This document shows, one piece after another, positions 1 to 6,514 of a stretch of 15,828 bases of DNA. The notes beneath the pieces are model-generated. The model ran no database searches, was not told the DNA's origin, and was given only the letters and a program-made list of their open reading frames with translations. Numbering within the stretch: the first letter of the stretch is position 1; the number at the start of each line of letters is the position of its first letter. A program made the position numbers and the translations under genes. The stretch comes from JBFWVD01 sp050246915 (GTDB taxonomy: Bacteria; Actinomycetota; Acidimicrobiia; Acidimicrobiales; Ilumatobacteraceae): contig JBFWVD010000102.1 in NCBI GenBank assembly GCA_050246915.1, positions 1 through 15,828 of the forward strand, written 5' to 3'.

Positions 1-116
1 TTCGCGACGAAACGGGAGCACGCACAGCCTCGGCAGCGGTGGACATCGACAATGACCGGCGAGTCGTAGCTGCACGGACAGCCGGGGGACGGCTCAGGGC
101 ACTCCAGTTGGTGCGG
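1..116 (-). pseudogene. Start-less 3' gene fragment with a Cys-rich, zinc-ribbon-like reading
   Basis: This frame is open from just after a TGA at 117-119 to the window edge (at least 38 codons) and contains no ATG, GTG or TTG. The translation looks protein-like, with Cys clusters reading ECPEPSPGCPCSYD and later HRCRGCACSRF, the kind of spacing seen in zinc ribbons. It overlaps the last codons of the broken ArdC-like gene in another frame. I infer the 3' part of a gene whose start was lost at the same junction that truncated the ArdC gene. It could instead be a chance frame, because only about 115 bases are visible. Confidence 0.25.
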
Positions 117-810
117 TCAATAGCTCATGGGCCAGCGTCTTGACCTGGGCGGCGTCGTCCATGTCCATCCGCACCGACACCTCGCGGGTCATGTAGTCGG
201 TGAGCCCATTGGCACCGCCGATCGACTTCGCGTTGGAGACCAGCCGCAGCCCGAAGCCGCGCGCGGTGATCTGATCCGCCAGGCCGTCCCATAGTCCTTC
301 GGGTGCCTGGCCTCGTAGCAGCGTCGGAGCGGGCGGCTCAGGGATGGGTTCGCCGTCGGTCTGGGAGATGTCCCAGACGTGCGCCGGCTTGAGGCCGACG
401 AGCTTGGAGCGGACGGCCTCGCCGAAGCCGGGCTTCTCGCCGCGAGCGAGGCGTCGCCAGGAATCCGGGTCGGACGGGTTCGAAGAGGCGAAGCGGGCGG
501 TGACGGGGGCGAGGATCGCGTATCCCGACTGCCCCTTCATCACCGCACGGTTGAGACTGAGCCACTGGCGAAAGCCCGCGACGTACGTCGGCATCGGCTC
601 GGGCACGCGGCCTTGTTGGAAGGCGGCGTAGTGCTGAACCGCGATCAGCATCGTGTTGTTGAAGGACCGGGAGCGGAACTTCGCGGCGAACTCCAGGGCC
701 CGCTTCCAGTCCTCCCCGGTGACGAGCGCGCCGACGGACTCGGTGAGCTTCTGCTGGAGCGCTTCGAGCTTCTCCTCGCGGGCCGCGAGGTCTCGGGCTT
801 GTACTCGCAT
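94..810 (-). CDS. ArdC-like antirestriction protein, C-terminally truncated
   Basis: The 238-residue product matches the actinobacterial ArdC-type layout: an N-terminal ssDNA-binding/antirestriction domain (about residues 15-150, including RALEFAAKFRSRSFNNTMLI and WDISQTDGEPIPE) and then the start of an ImmA/IrrE-like metallopeptidase domain. In relatives the peptidase carries HExxH followed by a further 60-90 residues. Here the protein reads KTLAHELLTAPTGVP and stops, so HE (228-229) is present but the second His and the rest of the domain are missing. The start is the ATG at 810, preceded by AGGAGG with good spacing; a GTG at 843 lacks such a site. ArdC proteins protect incoming single-stranded plasmid DNA from restriction. 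The DNA-binding part could still work, but proteolysis should be lost. It lies downstream of a small gene and a LexA box and is probably co-transcribed with that gene. Confidence 0.8.
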   Translation of the reverse strand: MRVQARDLAAREEKLEALQQKLTESVGALVTGEDWKRALEFAAKFRSRSFNNTMLIAVQHYAAFQQGRVPEPMPTYVAGFRQWLSLNRAVMKGQSGYAILAPVTARFASSNPSDPDSWRRLARGEKPGFGEAVRSKLVGLKPAHVWDISQTDGEPIPEPPAPTLLRGQAPEGLWDGLADQITARGFGLRLVSNAKSIGGANGLTDYMTREVSVRMDMDDAAQVKTLAHELLTAPTGVP

Positions 811-864
811 TCCCGTTCCTCCTGACAGGTGTTGTCGAAGCACAGGTGTGCAGGCAGGAACCGG

Positions 865-1134
865 CTACCTCCAGGGGCCGTCGTTCCAGACGTTGATGTC
901 GCTCCTGGCCGGTCGCAGTACGGCCACTGGGAGCCAGGCTTGGCAGACCCGCTCTTTGAGACCGGTGTTGTCGACCCACACCACCCGGGCGGTCCAGCGG
1001 CCCGACACGCGGCGCCAGTCCAGGATCAGACCGGGCGCAGGCGGCGGGTAGTTCCCGTGGCCGAACCGCACCCAGCAGTGGTGCCAGCGCTTGGGCTGCG
1101 GCCACGCGTCGTTCTTCGGCGGGTTCGAGGACAC
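865..1134 (-). CDS. Small conserved-looking hypothetical protein (Trp/Pro-rich)
   Basis: 89 residues starting at GTG 1134, with GAGG only two bases upstream, so translation may depend on a short or leaderless transcript. The protein is basic and rich in Trp and Pro (PKRWHHCWVRFGHGNYPPP near the start, VWNDGPWR at the end). There is no membrane segment or signal peptide. Codon use is strongly G/C-ending, so I take it as a real gene. It lies 54 bases upstream of the ArdC-like start and reads the same way, so the two probably form one transcript. The perfect LexA box at 1155-1170 lies 21 bases upstream of its start. I recall similar small proteins beside ArdC genes in actinobacterial mobile elements but cannot assign a function. 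Confidence 0.65.
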   Translation of the reverse strand: MSSNPPKNDAWPQPKRWHHCWVRFGHGNYPPPAPGLILDWRRVSGRWTARVVWVDNTGLKERVCQAWLPVAVLRPARSDINVWNDGPWR

Positions 1135-1143
1135 GCCTCAATC

Positions 1144-1172
1144 TTGACCCATCCTCGAACATGTGTTCGACT
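1144..1172 (+). promoter_or_regulatory. Probable promoter for the plus-strand gene, overlapping the LexA box
   Basis: TTGACC at 1144-1149 is a good -35 match. At 17 bases spacing lies TCGACT (1167-1172), a weak -10. A start site about 7 bases further would coincide with the ATG at 1179, giving a leaderless message, which is common in actinomycetes. The LexA box sits between and over these elements, where a repressor would block RNA polymerase. The -10 match is poor, so the exact promoter is uncertain. Confidence 0.4.
1155..1170. promoter_or_regulatory. LexA operator (SOS box)
   Basis: TCGAACATGTGTTCGA is a 16-base inverted repeat, TCGAAC-N4-GTTCGA, that fits the Gram-positive/actinobacterial LexA box at every conserved position. 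It lies in the intergenic region between divergent genes: 8 bases upstream of the plus-strand ATG at 1179 and 21 bases upstream of the minus-strand GTG at 1134. It could therefore repress both directions, including the ArdC-like gene, until DNA damage or ssDNA activates RecA. I saw no second copy elsewhere in the window by eye. Confidence 0.8.
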
Positions 1173-1178
1173 TGGGGA

Positions 1179-1529
1179 ATGGATCAGCGCGATGGCGTCA
1201 GGCGGTACGACGACGGCTACCGCGACGGTCGCGCCGCGTGTCTGAGCACCGGCTCGTCGTCGGCCGCGCGCCTGCTCCTTGAAACCCGACGAGACCGCGA
1301 CAGCGCCTACGACGCCGGGTTCGAGTGGGCGTTATGGGACTACGACGACGCCAACGGGCTCCGGAACAAGCAGGTCGCCCGGCACGCATACGGAGACCCC
1401 GCCTGCGTCTCGGGTCGCCGACGGGGTCACCGGGATGCTAGTTCCTGGCAGACGCTCGCGCAGACGTATCGAAGAGTTCCAGCTCGGCCGGATGGAGCTG
1501 ATGCTGTACGACGAACGACCTGTGCTTGA
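1179..1529 (+). CDS. Small acidic hypothetical protein, putatively SOS-regulated
   Basis: 116 residues from ATG 1179 (an in-frame ATG at 1161 falls inside the LexA box and is unlikely). The first 75 residues look genuinely coding: strongly G/C-ending codons, and an internal repeat of a Tyr-Asp-x-Gly-aromatic motif (YDDGYRDGRA near residue 11, YDAGFEWAL near 46). The C-terminal 40 residues turn Arg-rich and run over a hairpin at 1392-1431 and 92 bases into the 3' end of the convergent VirB4-type gene, so the native C-terminus may have been altered. No known domain is recognised. The gene has no ordinary Shine-Dalgarno and may be leaderless. Its position 8 bases after a LexA box suggests induction by DNA damage. 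Confidence 0.55.
   Translation: MDQRDGVRRYDDGYRDGRAACLSTGSSSAARLLLETRRDRDSAYDAGFEWALWDYDDANGLRNKQVARHAYGDPACVSGRRRGHRDASSWQTLAQTYRRVPARPDGADAVRRTTCA
1392..1431. terminator. Hairpin between convergent genes, possible bidirectional terminator
   Basis: GGAGACCCCG and CGGGGTCACC form a 10-base stem with one mismatch around a 20-base loop. On the minus strand the hairpin begins seven bases after the stop codon of the VirB4-type ATPase (1438). There is no U-run, which is usual for actinobacterial terminators. It lies inside the 3' part of the convergent plus-strand gene. Confidence 0.4.
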
Positions 1530-2928
1530 TCCGCCACAACCCCTGGCCGGTCCCCAGGGTCGGCAGGAGCGACTGTTCCGTGCCGGTCAGCCCCAGAGCG
1601 GCAGCCGTCGTGCCGAGCTGGTCGGACTCCTGCCGGTAGACCACACGAGTCTCAGCGTTCGCCAGCAGCGACGAGGCCAGGGCCCGCATCGCGGAGCCCT
1701 GGTCGCCGACGTTGTCGAGGTCGGAGAGCTTGTGGAAGATCAACATGTTCGCGATGCCGTAGTGTCGCGCCAGCCGCCAGTGCGCATCCATCCGTCGCAG
1801 CAACGCGGGGTGGGACATGAGCCGCCACGCTTCGTCGTAGACCACCCAGCGTTGTCCGCCGCTGGGGTCGAGCAGCGCGGATTCCATCCATGCCGACGCA
1901 CACGTCATCAACACCGAGATGAGCGTCGCATTCTCGGTGACCCGCGACAGGTCGAGAGAGATCATCGGCAACGTCGGGTCGAACCGCACCGTCGACGGCC
2001 CGTCGAAGAGTCCGGCCAGGTCGCCCGCGACAAGACGGCGCAGCGCGTGACCAGCCAGCCGCCCGTCCTCTGCAAGACGACCGTCGGAGTCTGTCGCTGG
2101 GTCGGGCGAGAGGAGCCGGTCGACGACCATCGGCAGCACCGGCACTTCCGAGGAGCGCACCGTGTCGGCGAGTGCGACGTCGATCGCGGTGTGCTCCAGT
2201 GGCGTGAGCCGCCGGTCGAGCACCGTCTCCGCGAGAGCGCCGACCAGCTCGCGCCGCCGGGCAGTGACCTGAGCCGCCCACTGGAGGTCGTCCAGGCCAG
2301 TGGGTCGGTGGCCTTCGTCGAGGGGGTTGAGCCGGTTCGCCATGCCGTGCCCGAGCAGGATCGCCTTACCGCCGACCGCCTCAGCGACGGCGGTGTGTTC
2401 GCCCTTCGGGTCACCGGGGACGTAGACGCGGCGACCGAACGGGATCGAGCGGGTGTAGAGGCTCTTTGCCAACGCTGACTTGCCAGCGCCGACGATGCCG
2501 GCGAGCACGAGGTTCGGCGCGGTGATCAGACCTCGGGCGTAGAGCACCCACGGGTCGTAGACGAACGAAGATCCCGAGTAGAGATCCTGGCCGATGAACA
2601 CTCCGTCGCTCCCGAGACCGCCTTCGGCAAGGAATGGATAGGCACCCGCGAGGGTGGCCGAGGTGTCCTGATGGCGGGGCAGCCGCAGGCGGCCCGGCGT
2701 ACGGAGCGCGGCGGGGCCAGGTTCGCCGGCCTTCGGCAACACCACGGTCGCGCGCCGCTCGGCCGCCAGCTCCTCTGCTTTCGCCTTCGCGACGGCCTTG
2801 CGGGAGTCACGGTCCTCGGCCAGCAACGACTTCGCCGCAGCTTTCCGGGCCCGCCGGTCACGGCGACGCTCGCGTCGAGGGGCGACGAGGACCGCACTGT
2901 GCAGACGCCCTTCGTCCCTGCCGCTCAC
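1438..2928 (-). CDS. VirB4-type T4SS ATPase (conjugal transfer, TraC/VirB4 C-terminal class)
   Basis: 496 residues. Walker A is GIVGAGKS (144-151) and Walker B is WVVYDEAW (361-368). FGRRVYVPGDPKGE and RLNPLDEG are typical of the actinobacterial conjugation ATP-binding protein. The N-terminal 85 residues are Arg/Lys/Glu-rich and probably helical. The family powers pilus assembly and substrate transfer at the inner face of the membrane. In this lineage the VirB4 function is split: the membrane/N-terminal half is the SCO6880-type protein (here at 11437-12900) and this is the ATPase half, so its length is normal. The start is the GTG at 2928, which overlaps the upstream stop as GTGA, the sign of translational coupling; the open frame continues upstream, but that part overlaps the neighbour. 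The gap of about 8.5 kb to the SCO6880 gene is unusual. Confidence 0.9.
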   Translation of the reverse strand: MSGRDEGRLHSAVLVAPRRERRRDRRARKAAAKSLLAEDRDSRKAVAKAKAEELAAERRATVVLPKAGEPGPAALRTPGRLRLPRHQDTSATLAGAYPFLAEGGLGSDGVFIGQDLYSGSSFVYDPWVLYARGLITAPNLVLAGIVGAGKSALAKSLYTRSIPFGRRVYVPGDPKGEHTAVAEAVGGKAILLGHGMANRLNPLDEGHRPTGLDDLQWAAQVTARRRELVGALAETVLDRRLTPLEHTAIDVALADTVRSSEVPVLPMVVDRLLSPDPATDSDGRLAEDGRLAGHALRRLVAGDLAGLFDGPSTVRFDPTLPMISLDLSRVTENATLISVLMTCASAWMESALLDPSGGQRWVVYDEAWRLMSHPALLRRMDAHWRLARHYGIANMLIFHKLSDLDNVGDQGSAMRALASSLLANAETRVVYRQESDQLGTTAAALGLTGTEQSLLPTLGTGQGLWRIKHRSFVVQHQLHPAELELFDTSARASARN

Positions 2929-3326
2929 AGTGACAGACCGTGGTCTGCGGAGGTGCGCGACAAGGGCGGCTCGGGAAACTCGCGGTGGTAGGCAAGGATG
3001 GCCTCCGCCTCGTGAGCGTTCGCGATCACCTCGCCGACCTGGCGCACCATCTCGCCGGCTCTGTGGAGATCCCACGACACCCGGTACGCAGCCGAGCGAG
3101 CCTTCGGAGAATCCGTCGGCGACCATTCGGTCTGCTTCTGACGTCCGTCGTGGAACGCCGCGATCTGGTGCAGCGACTGGCTCAGCGACGCAACGGACGA
3201 CGTGAGCGACCCGAGCACCGAGTAGATCTCGCGCGGGTCGTCGATGGAACGAGTCGCGTGCGCCAGAGCGCGCAGCGCGGTCTGGACTTCGTCGGCGTCA
3301 GCCGCCGGGTTCTCGAACGTGGGCAT
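2925..3326 (-). CDS. Small helical protein coupled to the VirB4 ATPase
   Basis: 133 residues, hydrophilic and almost entirely alpha-helical by appearance, with no membrane segment. It begins MPTFENPAADADEVQTALRA and includes LAHATRSIDDPREIYSVLG. I recall similar small proteins next to the VirB4-type ATPase in actinobacterial conjugative elements, but no function is known to me. A structural or regulatory partner of the ATPase is possible. The ATG at 3326 has an excellent Shine-Dalgarno (AGAAGGAGG, five-base spacing), but that site is fully paired in a hairpin (3332-3360). Its stop overlaps the ATPase start as GTGA, so whatever controls this gene also controls the ATPase. It is 67 bases downstream of the last cassette gene. 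Confidence 0.75.
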   Translation of the reverse strand: MPTFENPAADADEVQTALRALAHATRSIDDPREIYSVLGSLTSSVASLSQSLHQIAAFHDGRQKQTEWSPTDSPKARSAAYRVSWDLHRAGEMVRQVGEVIANAHEAEAILAYHREFPEPPLSRTSADHGLSL

Positions 3327-3331
3327 CGCAG

Positions 3332-3360
3332 CCTCCTTCTCGATCTGGTCAAGAAGGAGG
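3332..3360 (-). promoter_or_regulatory. Hairpin sequestering the Shine-Dalgarno of the T4SS gene pair
   Basis: In the minus-strand RNA, CCUCCUUCU is followed by an 11-base loop and AGAAGGAGG, giving a perfect 9-bp stem. The right arm is the whole ribosome-binding site of the gene starting at 3326. The left arm has the same sequence type as the 16S rRNA anti-Shine-Dalgarno. If folded, translation of the small protein and the coupled VirB4-type ATPase would be shut off. This resembles a translational switch, though no effector or protein site is visible. Confidence 0.6.
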
Positions 3361-3370
3361 TGTGACGGCC
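3358..3370. repeat. Left copy of an imperfect 13-base direct repeat flanking the cassette
   Basis: AGGTGTGACGGCC here matches AGGGGTGACGGCC at 11366-11378 at 12 of 13 positions in the same orientation. The copies lie just outside the two ends of the chaperone cassette. They may be a remnant of insertion or recombination. A chance match is quite possible in such GC-rich DNA. Confidence 0.25.
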
Positions 3371-3393
3371 TGGCCTACGGGTGAGTTGAGCCT

Positions 3394-4731
3394 TCAGTAG
3401 CCGCGCAAGCGTTCAATGTGGCGACGCTGTTGCTTCTCATCTTGCTTGATGTGGACGCTCACCAATACACGCTGGCCATCGGGCTTGTAGTAGATCCGGC
3501 CGAGCCGCTGGCTACCTGCGATTCCGGTGGCGAGATTCTTTACCTCGAACCACCCGCGCATACCTTCAAGGTCCTTGCCTATGACCTGGCCGGCGTCGAT
3601 TTCGGAAAGCGCTCGCATGGTCGGCGCTGGCGACTCAAGGTTGGCGATGACGTCGACCGAATCAAGAACGAACTGAATTCGGCTGAACGCGATCGCCAAG
3701 AAATCCACGACGCCGCCGCGTCTGGGCCGTGTGGCGGCTGCCGCTCGCATGCGCTCCGTCTCCAACGCTTGCAGCTCGATGAGCTGGTCCATGAGCCCCT
3801 CGACTTGGGCTGCCAGGCCATCGGCTCGCTCACGCTGCGACTTTGCTTCCGATTCGAGAGAGCGGGTCCGTTCGAGAAGGACCGAGTTCTCTGCCAGTGC
3901 CATCTCGCGGAGTTCTTCGGCGTCGGCGAGGCTCTTGACCAGCTCGGCCGTGTCGGGGCCCGTGCCGATGTGTTCTCGAAGCGTGGCGACTTGATCTTGG
4001 AGATCGGCATGGCGGCGGGTTGCAAGCGCGAGGGCTTCTCGGTGACCTTGCTCGCTTGTCTCGGCGGCGTCGACGAGGCTTTGGAGATGGGTGACTTCGC
4101 GCTCGGCGGCCTCCGCTCTCTTGGTTGCGCCGAAGAGTTGGTCGAGCAGCTGCTCGATGCGGGCCTCGGCGTCGGCGAGACGCTGTGCCAGTGGGTCAAC
4201 GACCGGGGCAACGACCTCGACGTCGCTGGTCGGAGGCGACACGACGGCGTGAACCATCGCGAGAGCGTCTTCGCGCGAGCCCTTGAACCGAAGGCGGGCG
4301 AACCAGTCGTAGAAGTTGCCGTTGTCGGCTGGACGATGACTGACATCCCATCGCTGGATGCTGATGTCCGCTTCTTCGAGCGCGGAGATGAACTGGCCGG
4401 CGAGCCGTTCGGGTGCGTTGAAGACGACGTAGTGGCCGTACTGGTTCGTCTCCACGTACCAGTCGAGGTCGAAGCCGGCGTGTTCGTCTTCGCCTGTCTG
4501 AGGCGCAACGTAGGGGATGTCCGCGCCCGCGAACAGGAACTTCTCGCAGTCTGCCAGCTCCCAGCTTGGGCCGCTGAGTTCGACGATGTCGCCCGGATGC
4601 AGGGGGTAGACCGAGCCGGCATAGGCGACACCTGCATAGCCGGCCGGGGTCAGGCGCACCGGGCGTCGCACGCCGGTTTCGACTTCGACGCCGTGGTCGA
4701 GAATCGTGACGACCGACTTAGCGCTTGCCAT
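3394..4731 (-). CDS. Coiled-coil protein with RelE-like C-terminal domain
   Basis: 445 residues from ATG 4731, overlapping the Hsp70 stop by 14 bases. Three parts are visible. Residues 1-165 form a mixed, beta-rich domain of unknown type (VRRPVRLTPAGYAGVAYAG, LHPGDIVEL). Residues 180-330 are a long coiled coil. Residues 375-445 resemble the RelE/HigB fold (GRIYYKPDGQRVLVSVHIK followed by a basic helix ending in Tyr). RelE-family proteins cleave ribosome-bound mRNA, but I cannot confirm catalytic residues, so this may be a non-catalytic relative. The C-terminal region resembles that of the first protein in the cassette (9013-9840). As last gene of a tightly coupled operon it is probably a partner or client of the Hsp70. 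The antisense strand is also open over most of the gene, which I treat as a codon-bias effect. Confidence 0.8.
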   Translation of the reverse strand: MASAKSVVTILDHGVEVETGVRRPVRLTPAGYAGVAYAGSVYPLHPGDIVELSGPSWELADCEKFLFAGADIPYVAPQTGEDEHAGFDLDWYVETNQYGHYVVFNAPERLAGQFISALEEADISIQRWDVSHRPADNGNFYDWFARLRFKGSREDALAMVHAVVSPPTSDVEVVAPVVDPLAQRLADAEARIEQLLDQLFGATKRAEAAEREVTHLQSLVDAAETSEQGHREALALATRRHADLQDQVATLREHIGTGPDTAELVKSLADAEELREMALAENSVLLERTRSLESEAKSQRERADGLAAQVEGLMDQLIELQALETERMRAAAATRPRRGGVVDFLAIAFSRIQFVLDSVDVIANLESPAPTMRALSEIDAGQVIGKDLEGMRGWFEVKNLATGIAGSQRLGRIYYKPDGQRVLVSVHIKQDEKQQRRHIERLRGY

Positions 4732-6514
4732 TCCCGACCGTCCCGCATCGGCACTTAGGGTCACCCCAGATGCGACCACATCCCGAGCAGGGCTGGTAGT
4801 AGAGGCGTTCCAAGACCTGCAACTGGGTGGCTCCGCCGGGCCTGTTTTCGAGGTGGCGGGCGAACGCCGACGAGTTGTGCTTGTAGAGCACGTCTCCTGG
4901 CACCGCCGACAGGTCCCTGTCTCGAGTCACGTTCGCGCGGACGACGAGGCCGGGCGCGAGCCTGACGCCTGCCTCGTCACTCTCTTTTGGGTCCTGGTCA
5001 CCCCGTGGGCCAGCGCCATTTGGTAGGCCCAGGCCGAACTCAAGGTCGTAGTACTGCGACGTGGCCTCGTCCTGCCTCTGGCTGGAACTGGCGGTCAGGC
5101 TCAGAACGAGGTCGTCGTCTAGCACGACCTCCAGTTCGAGTCGCTCGTGGAGAGGGGGCGCGGTCTCATCCACTTTGATGGTCACGATCCCCAGAGAGGT
5201 TCTGTGGGCGCTTGCCTGCGGATGTGCCGCCAGCCTTGTAGGCGTCGCAATCGGGAACTTGGCGATCCCGTCAGTGGGGTCGGCGCAGAACAGGTGAACA
5301 CGCTCACTCTTCACCTCACCACCCATCGGCATCTCGGTTCCTGCGAGCAGAAGCGGCATTCTCGAACCACGGGCCAGTTCGAGCTCGATGGGCTTCGCAA
5401 GCCGTAGACGCTCGCGGTCGTGCGCGATCCAGGCCGCACCTTGTGAGATGAGTGTTGCGCTGTTCTGCGGGACTTCGACTCGGTCGGGTCCGAACAACTC
5501 GTGCAAGCGACTGCGGATGGCCGGCATTGCAGCCATGCCGCCCACGACCACAACCAACGCGACTTGGCCGGGAGCCATCGACAGGCTGTCGAGGAGCGAT
5601 TCAATCTCAGCGATGCCAGCCGCGACCAGCGGCCTGGTGATTTCCTCCAGCTCCTGCCGGGTCAACTGATATTGCAGCGTCCCACCGGATTGGAAGTAGC
5701 TGGGTCGGTAGAACGTCACGTCGACACGGTCGGCAGACAGTTCGATCTTGTTTCGCTCGGCGTCCTGAAGAAGGCGGAGCTGCGCCTCGGGACTCGCAAG
5801 GTCGCTCTCGCCCACGCCTTCACGAGCCCGGAATCGTTTGACGACCTCGTCCCGGATGACCTTGTCGAACTCATCGCCACCGACCTGGTCCGATCCGCCG
5901 TTTCGCAACTGGCGAATCTGCGAGTCATCGACCCTACAGAGCGTCAGGTCGAGCGTTCCGCCACCCCAGTCGACCACCAGGACGTTGCGGCGGGCGAGGC
6001 GGCGTGCCATCTCTTCCGGGTCTTTGGCACCGCGAATGAACCCATAGAGGGCAGCGAGTGGCTCATGCACGAACTGGACAACGTTCATGCCCGCTCCGGC
6101 GAACGCTTCACGGAGCGCCGCCCGCCGTAGACCGTTCATGGTGACGGGGATCGTGACCACGGCGTTGTCCAGGTCGCCGAGCACGTTTCGCTGGGGGCTG
6201 CGCAGCGACTCTGCTCGAACGTGGCGTACCACATCGGACACGATGTCGACGGGGCTGCGGTCGACACCTCCGACCGCGACAACTTCGTCGCCGAGCAGGA
6301 ACTTGGGTGACTTCACGGTGTTGCCGTGGACGCCGATGCCGGCAGCTCCCAGTGCATCCTTGGCCTCGCGGCCAACGATCACTTCTTCGCCTTCGTAGCG
6401 AACAACGGAAGGATGCGGTCGGCCCGTCTCGACGTCCATCACGTCGATGACGCGATCACCGACCACGACCGACACGAGGCTGTTGGTGGTGCCGAAGTCA
6501 AAGCCAACGCTCAC
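4718..6514 (-). CDS. Hsp70-family ATPase with C-terminal Cys cluster
   Basis: 598 residues from GTG 6514, overlapping the upstream stop as GTGA. The actin-type ATPase motifs are all visible: phosphate-1 FDFGTTNS (5-12), VHEPLAALYGF (149-159), phosphate-2 VVDWGGGTLDLTL (180-192; Trp where DnaK has Leu), VGGDEFD (211-217), AERNKIELS (252-260), and the adenosine loop VVVVGGMAAMPAIR (321-334). The region 380-530 is beta-rich, as in a substrate-binding domain but divergent. I see no helical lid and no acidic DnaK-type tail. Instead the protein ends with a Cys cluster, C576-x2-C579-x8-C588-x-C590, that could bind zinc. It is therefore not the housekeeping DnaK. The flanking coiled-coil genes are candidate co-chaperones or clients. 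Confidence 0.92.
   Translation of the reverse strand: MSVGFDFGTTNSLVSVVVGDRVIDVMDVETGRPHPSVVRYEGEEVIVGREAKDALGAAGIGVHGNTVKSPKFLLGDEVVAVGGVDRSPVDIVSDVVRHVRAESLRSPQRNVLGDLDNAVVTIPVTMNGLRRAALREAFAGAGMNVVQFVHEPLAALYGFIRGAKDPEEMARRLARRNVLVVDWGGGTLDLTLCRVDDSQIRQLRNGGSDQVGGDEFDKVIRDEVVKRFRAREGVGESDLASPEAQLRLLQDAERNKIELSADRVDVTFYRPSYFQSGGTLQYQLTRQELEEITRPLVAAGIAEIESLLDSLSMAPGQVALVVVVGGMAAMPAIRSRLHELFGPDRVEVPQNSATLISQGAAWIAHDRERLRLAKPIELELARGSRMPLLLAGTEMPMGGEVKSERVHLFCADPTDGIAKFPIATPTRLAAHPQASAHRTSLGIVTIKVDETAPPLHERLELEVVLDDDLVLSLTASSSQRQDEATSQYYDLEFGLGLPNGAGPRGDQDPKESDEAGVRLAPGLVVRANVTRDRDLSAVPGDVLYKHNSSAFARHLENRPGGATQLQVLERLYYQPCSGCGRIWGDPKCRCGTVGNGKR

Noticed and set aside
338..1162. 274-codon minus-strand frame over the ArdC region
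   Set aside because: It is a frame-shifted shadow of the ArdC-like gene and the small gene before it, and its product is Arg/Pro-rich.
1279..2478. 399-codon plus-strand open frame
   Set aside because: It is antisense to the VirB4-type ATPase, whose Walker motifs are clear; the translation is Arg/His/Gln-rich without domains, a usual by-product of high-GC coding DNA.
2929..3126. Longer N-terminus for the VirB4-type ATPase
   Set aside because: It would overlap almost half of the upstream gene; the GTG at 2928 in a GTGA overlap is the better start, and the extra residues are Arg/Gly-rich shadow sequence.
3418..4758. 446-codon plus-strand open frame
   Set aside because: It is antisense to the coiled-coil/RelE-like gene, which has a coupled start and a clear heptad pattern; the antisense product has no recognisable domain.
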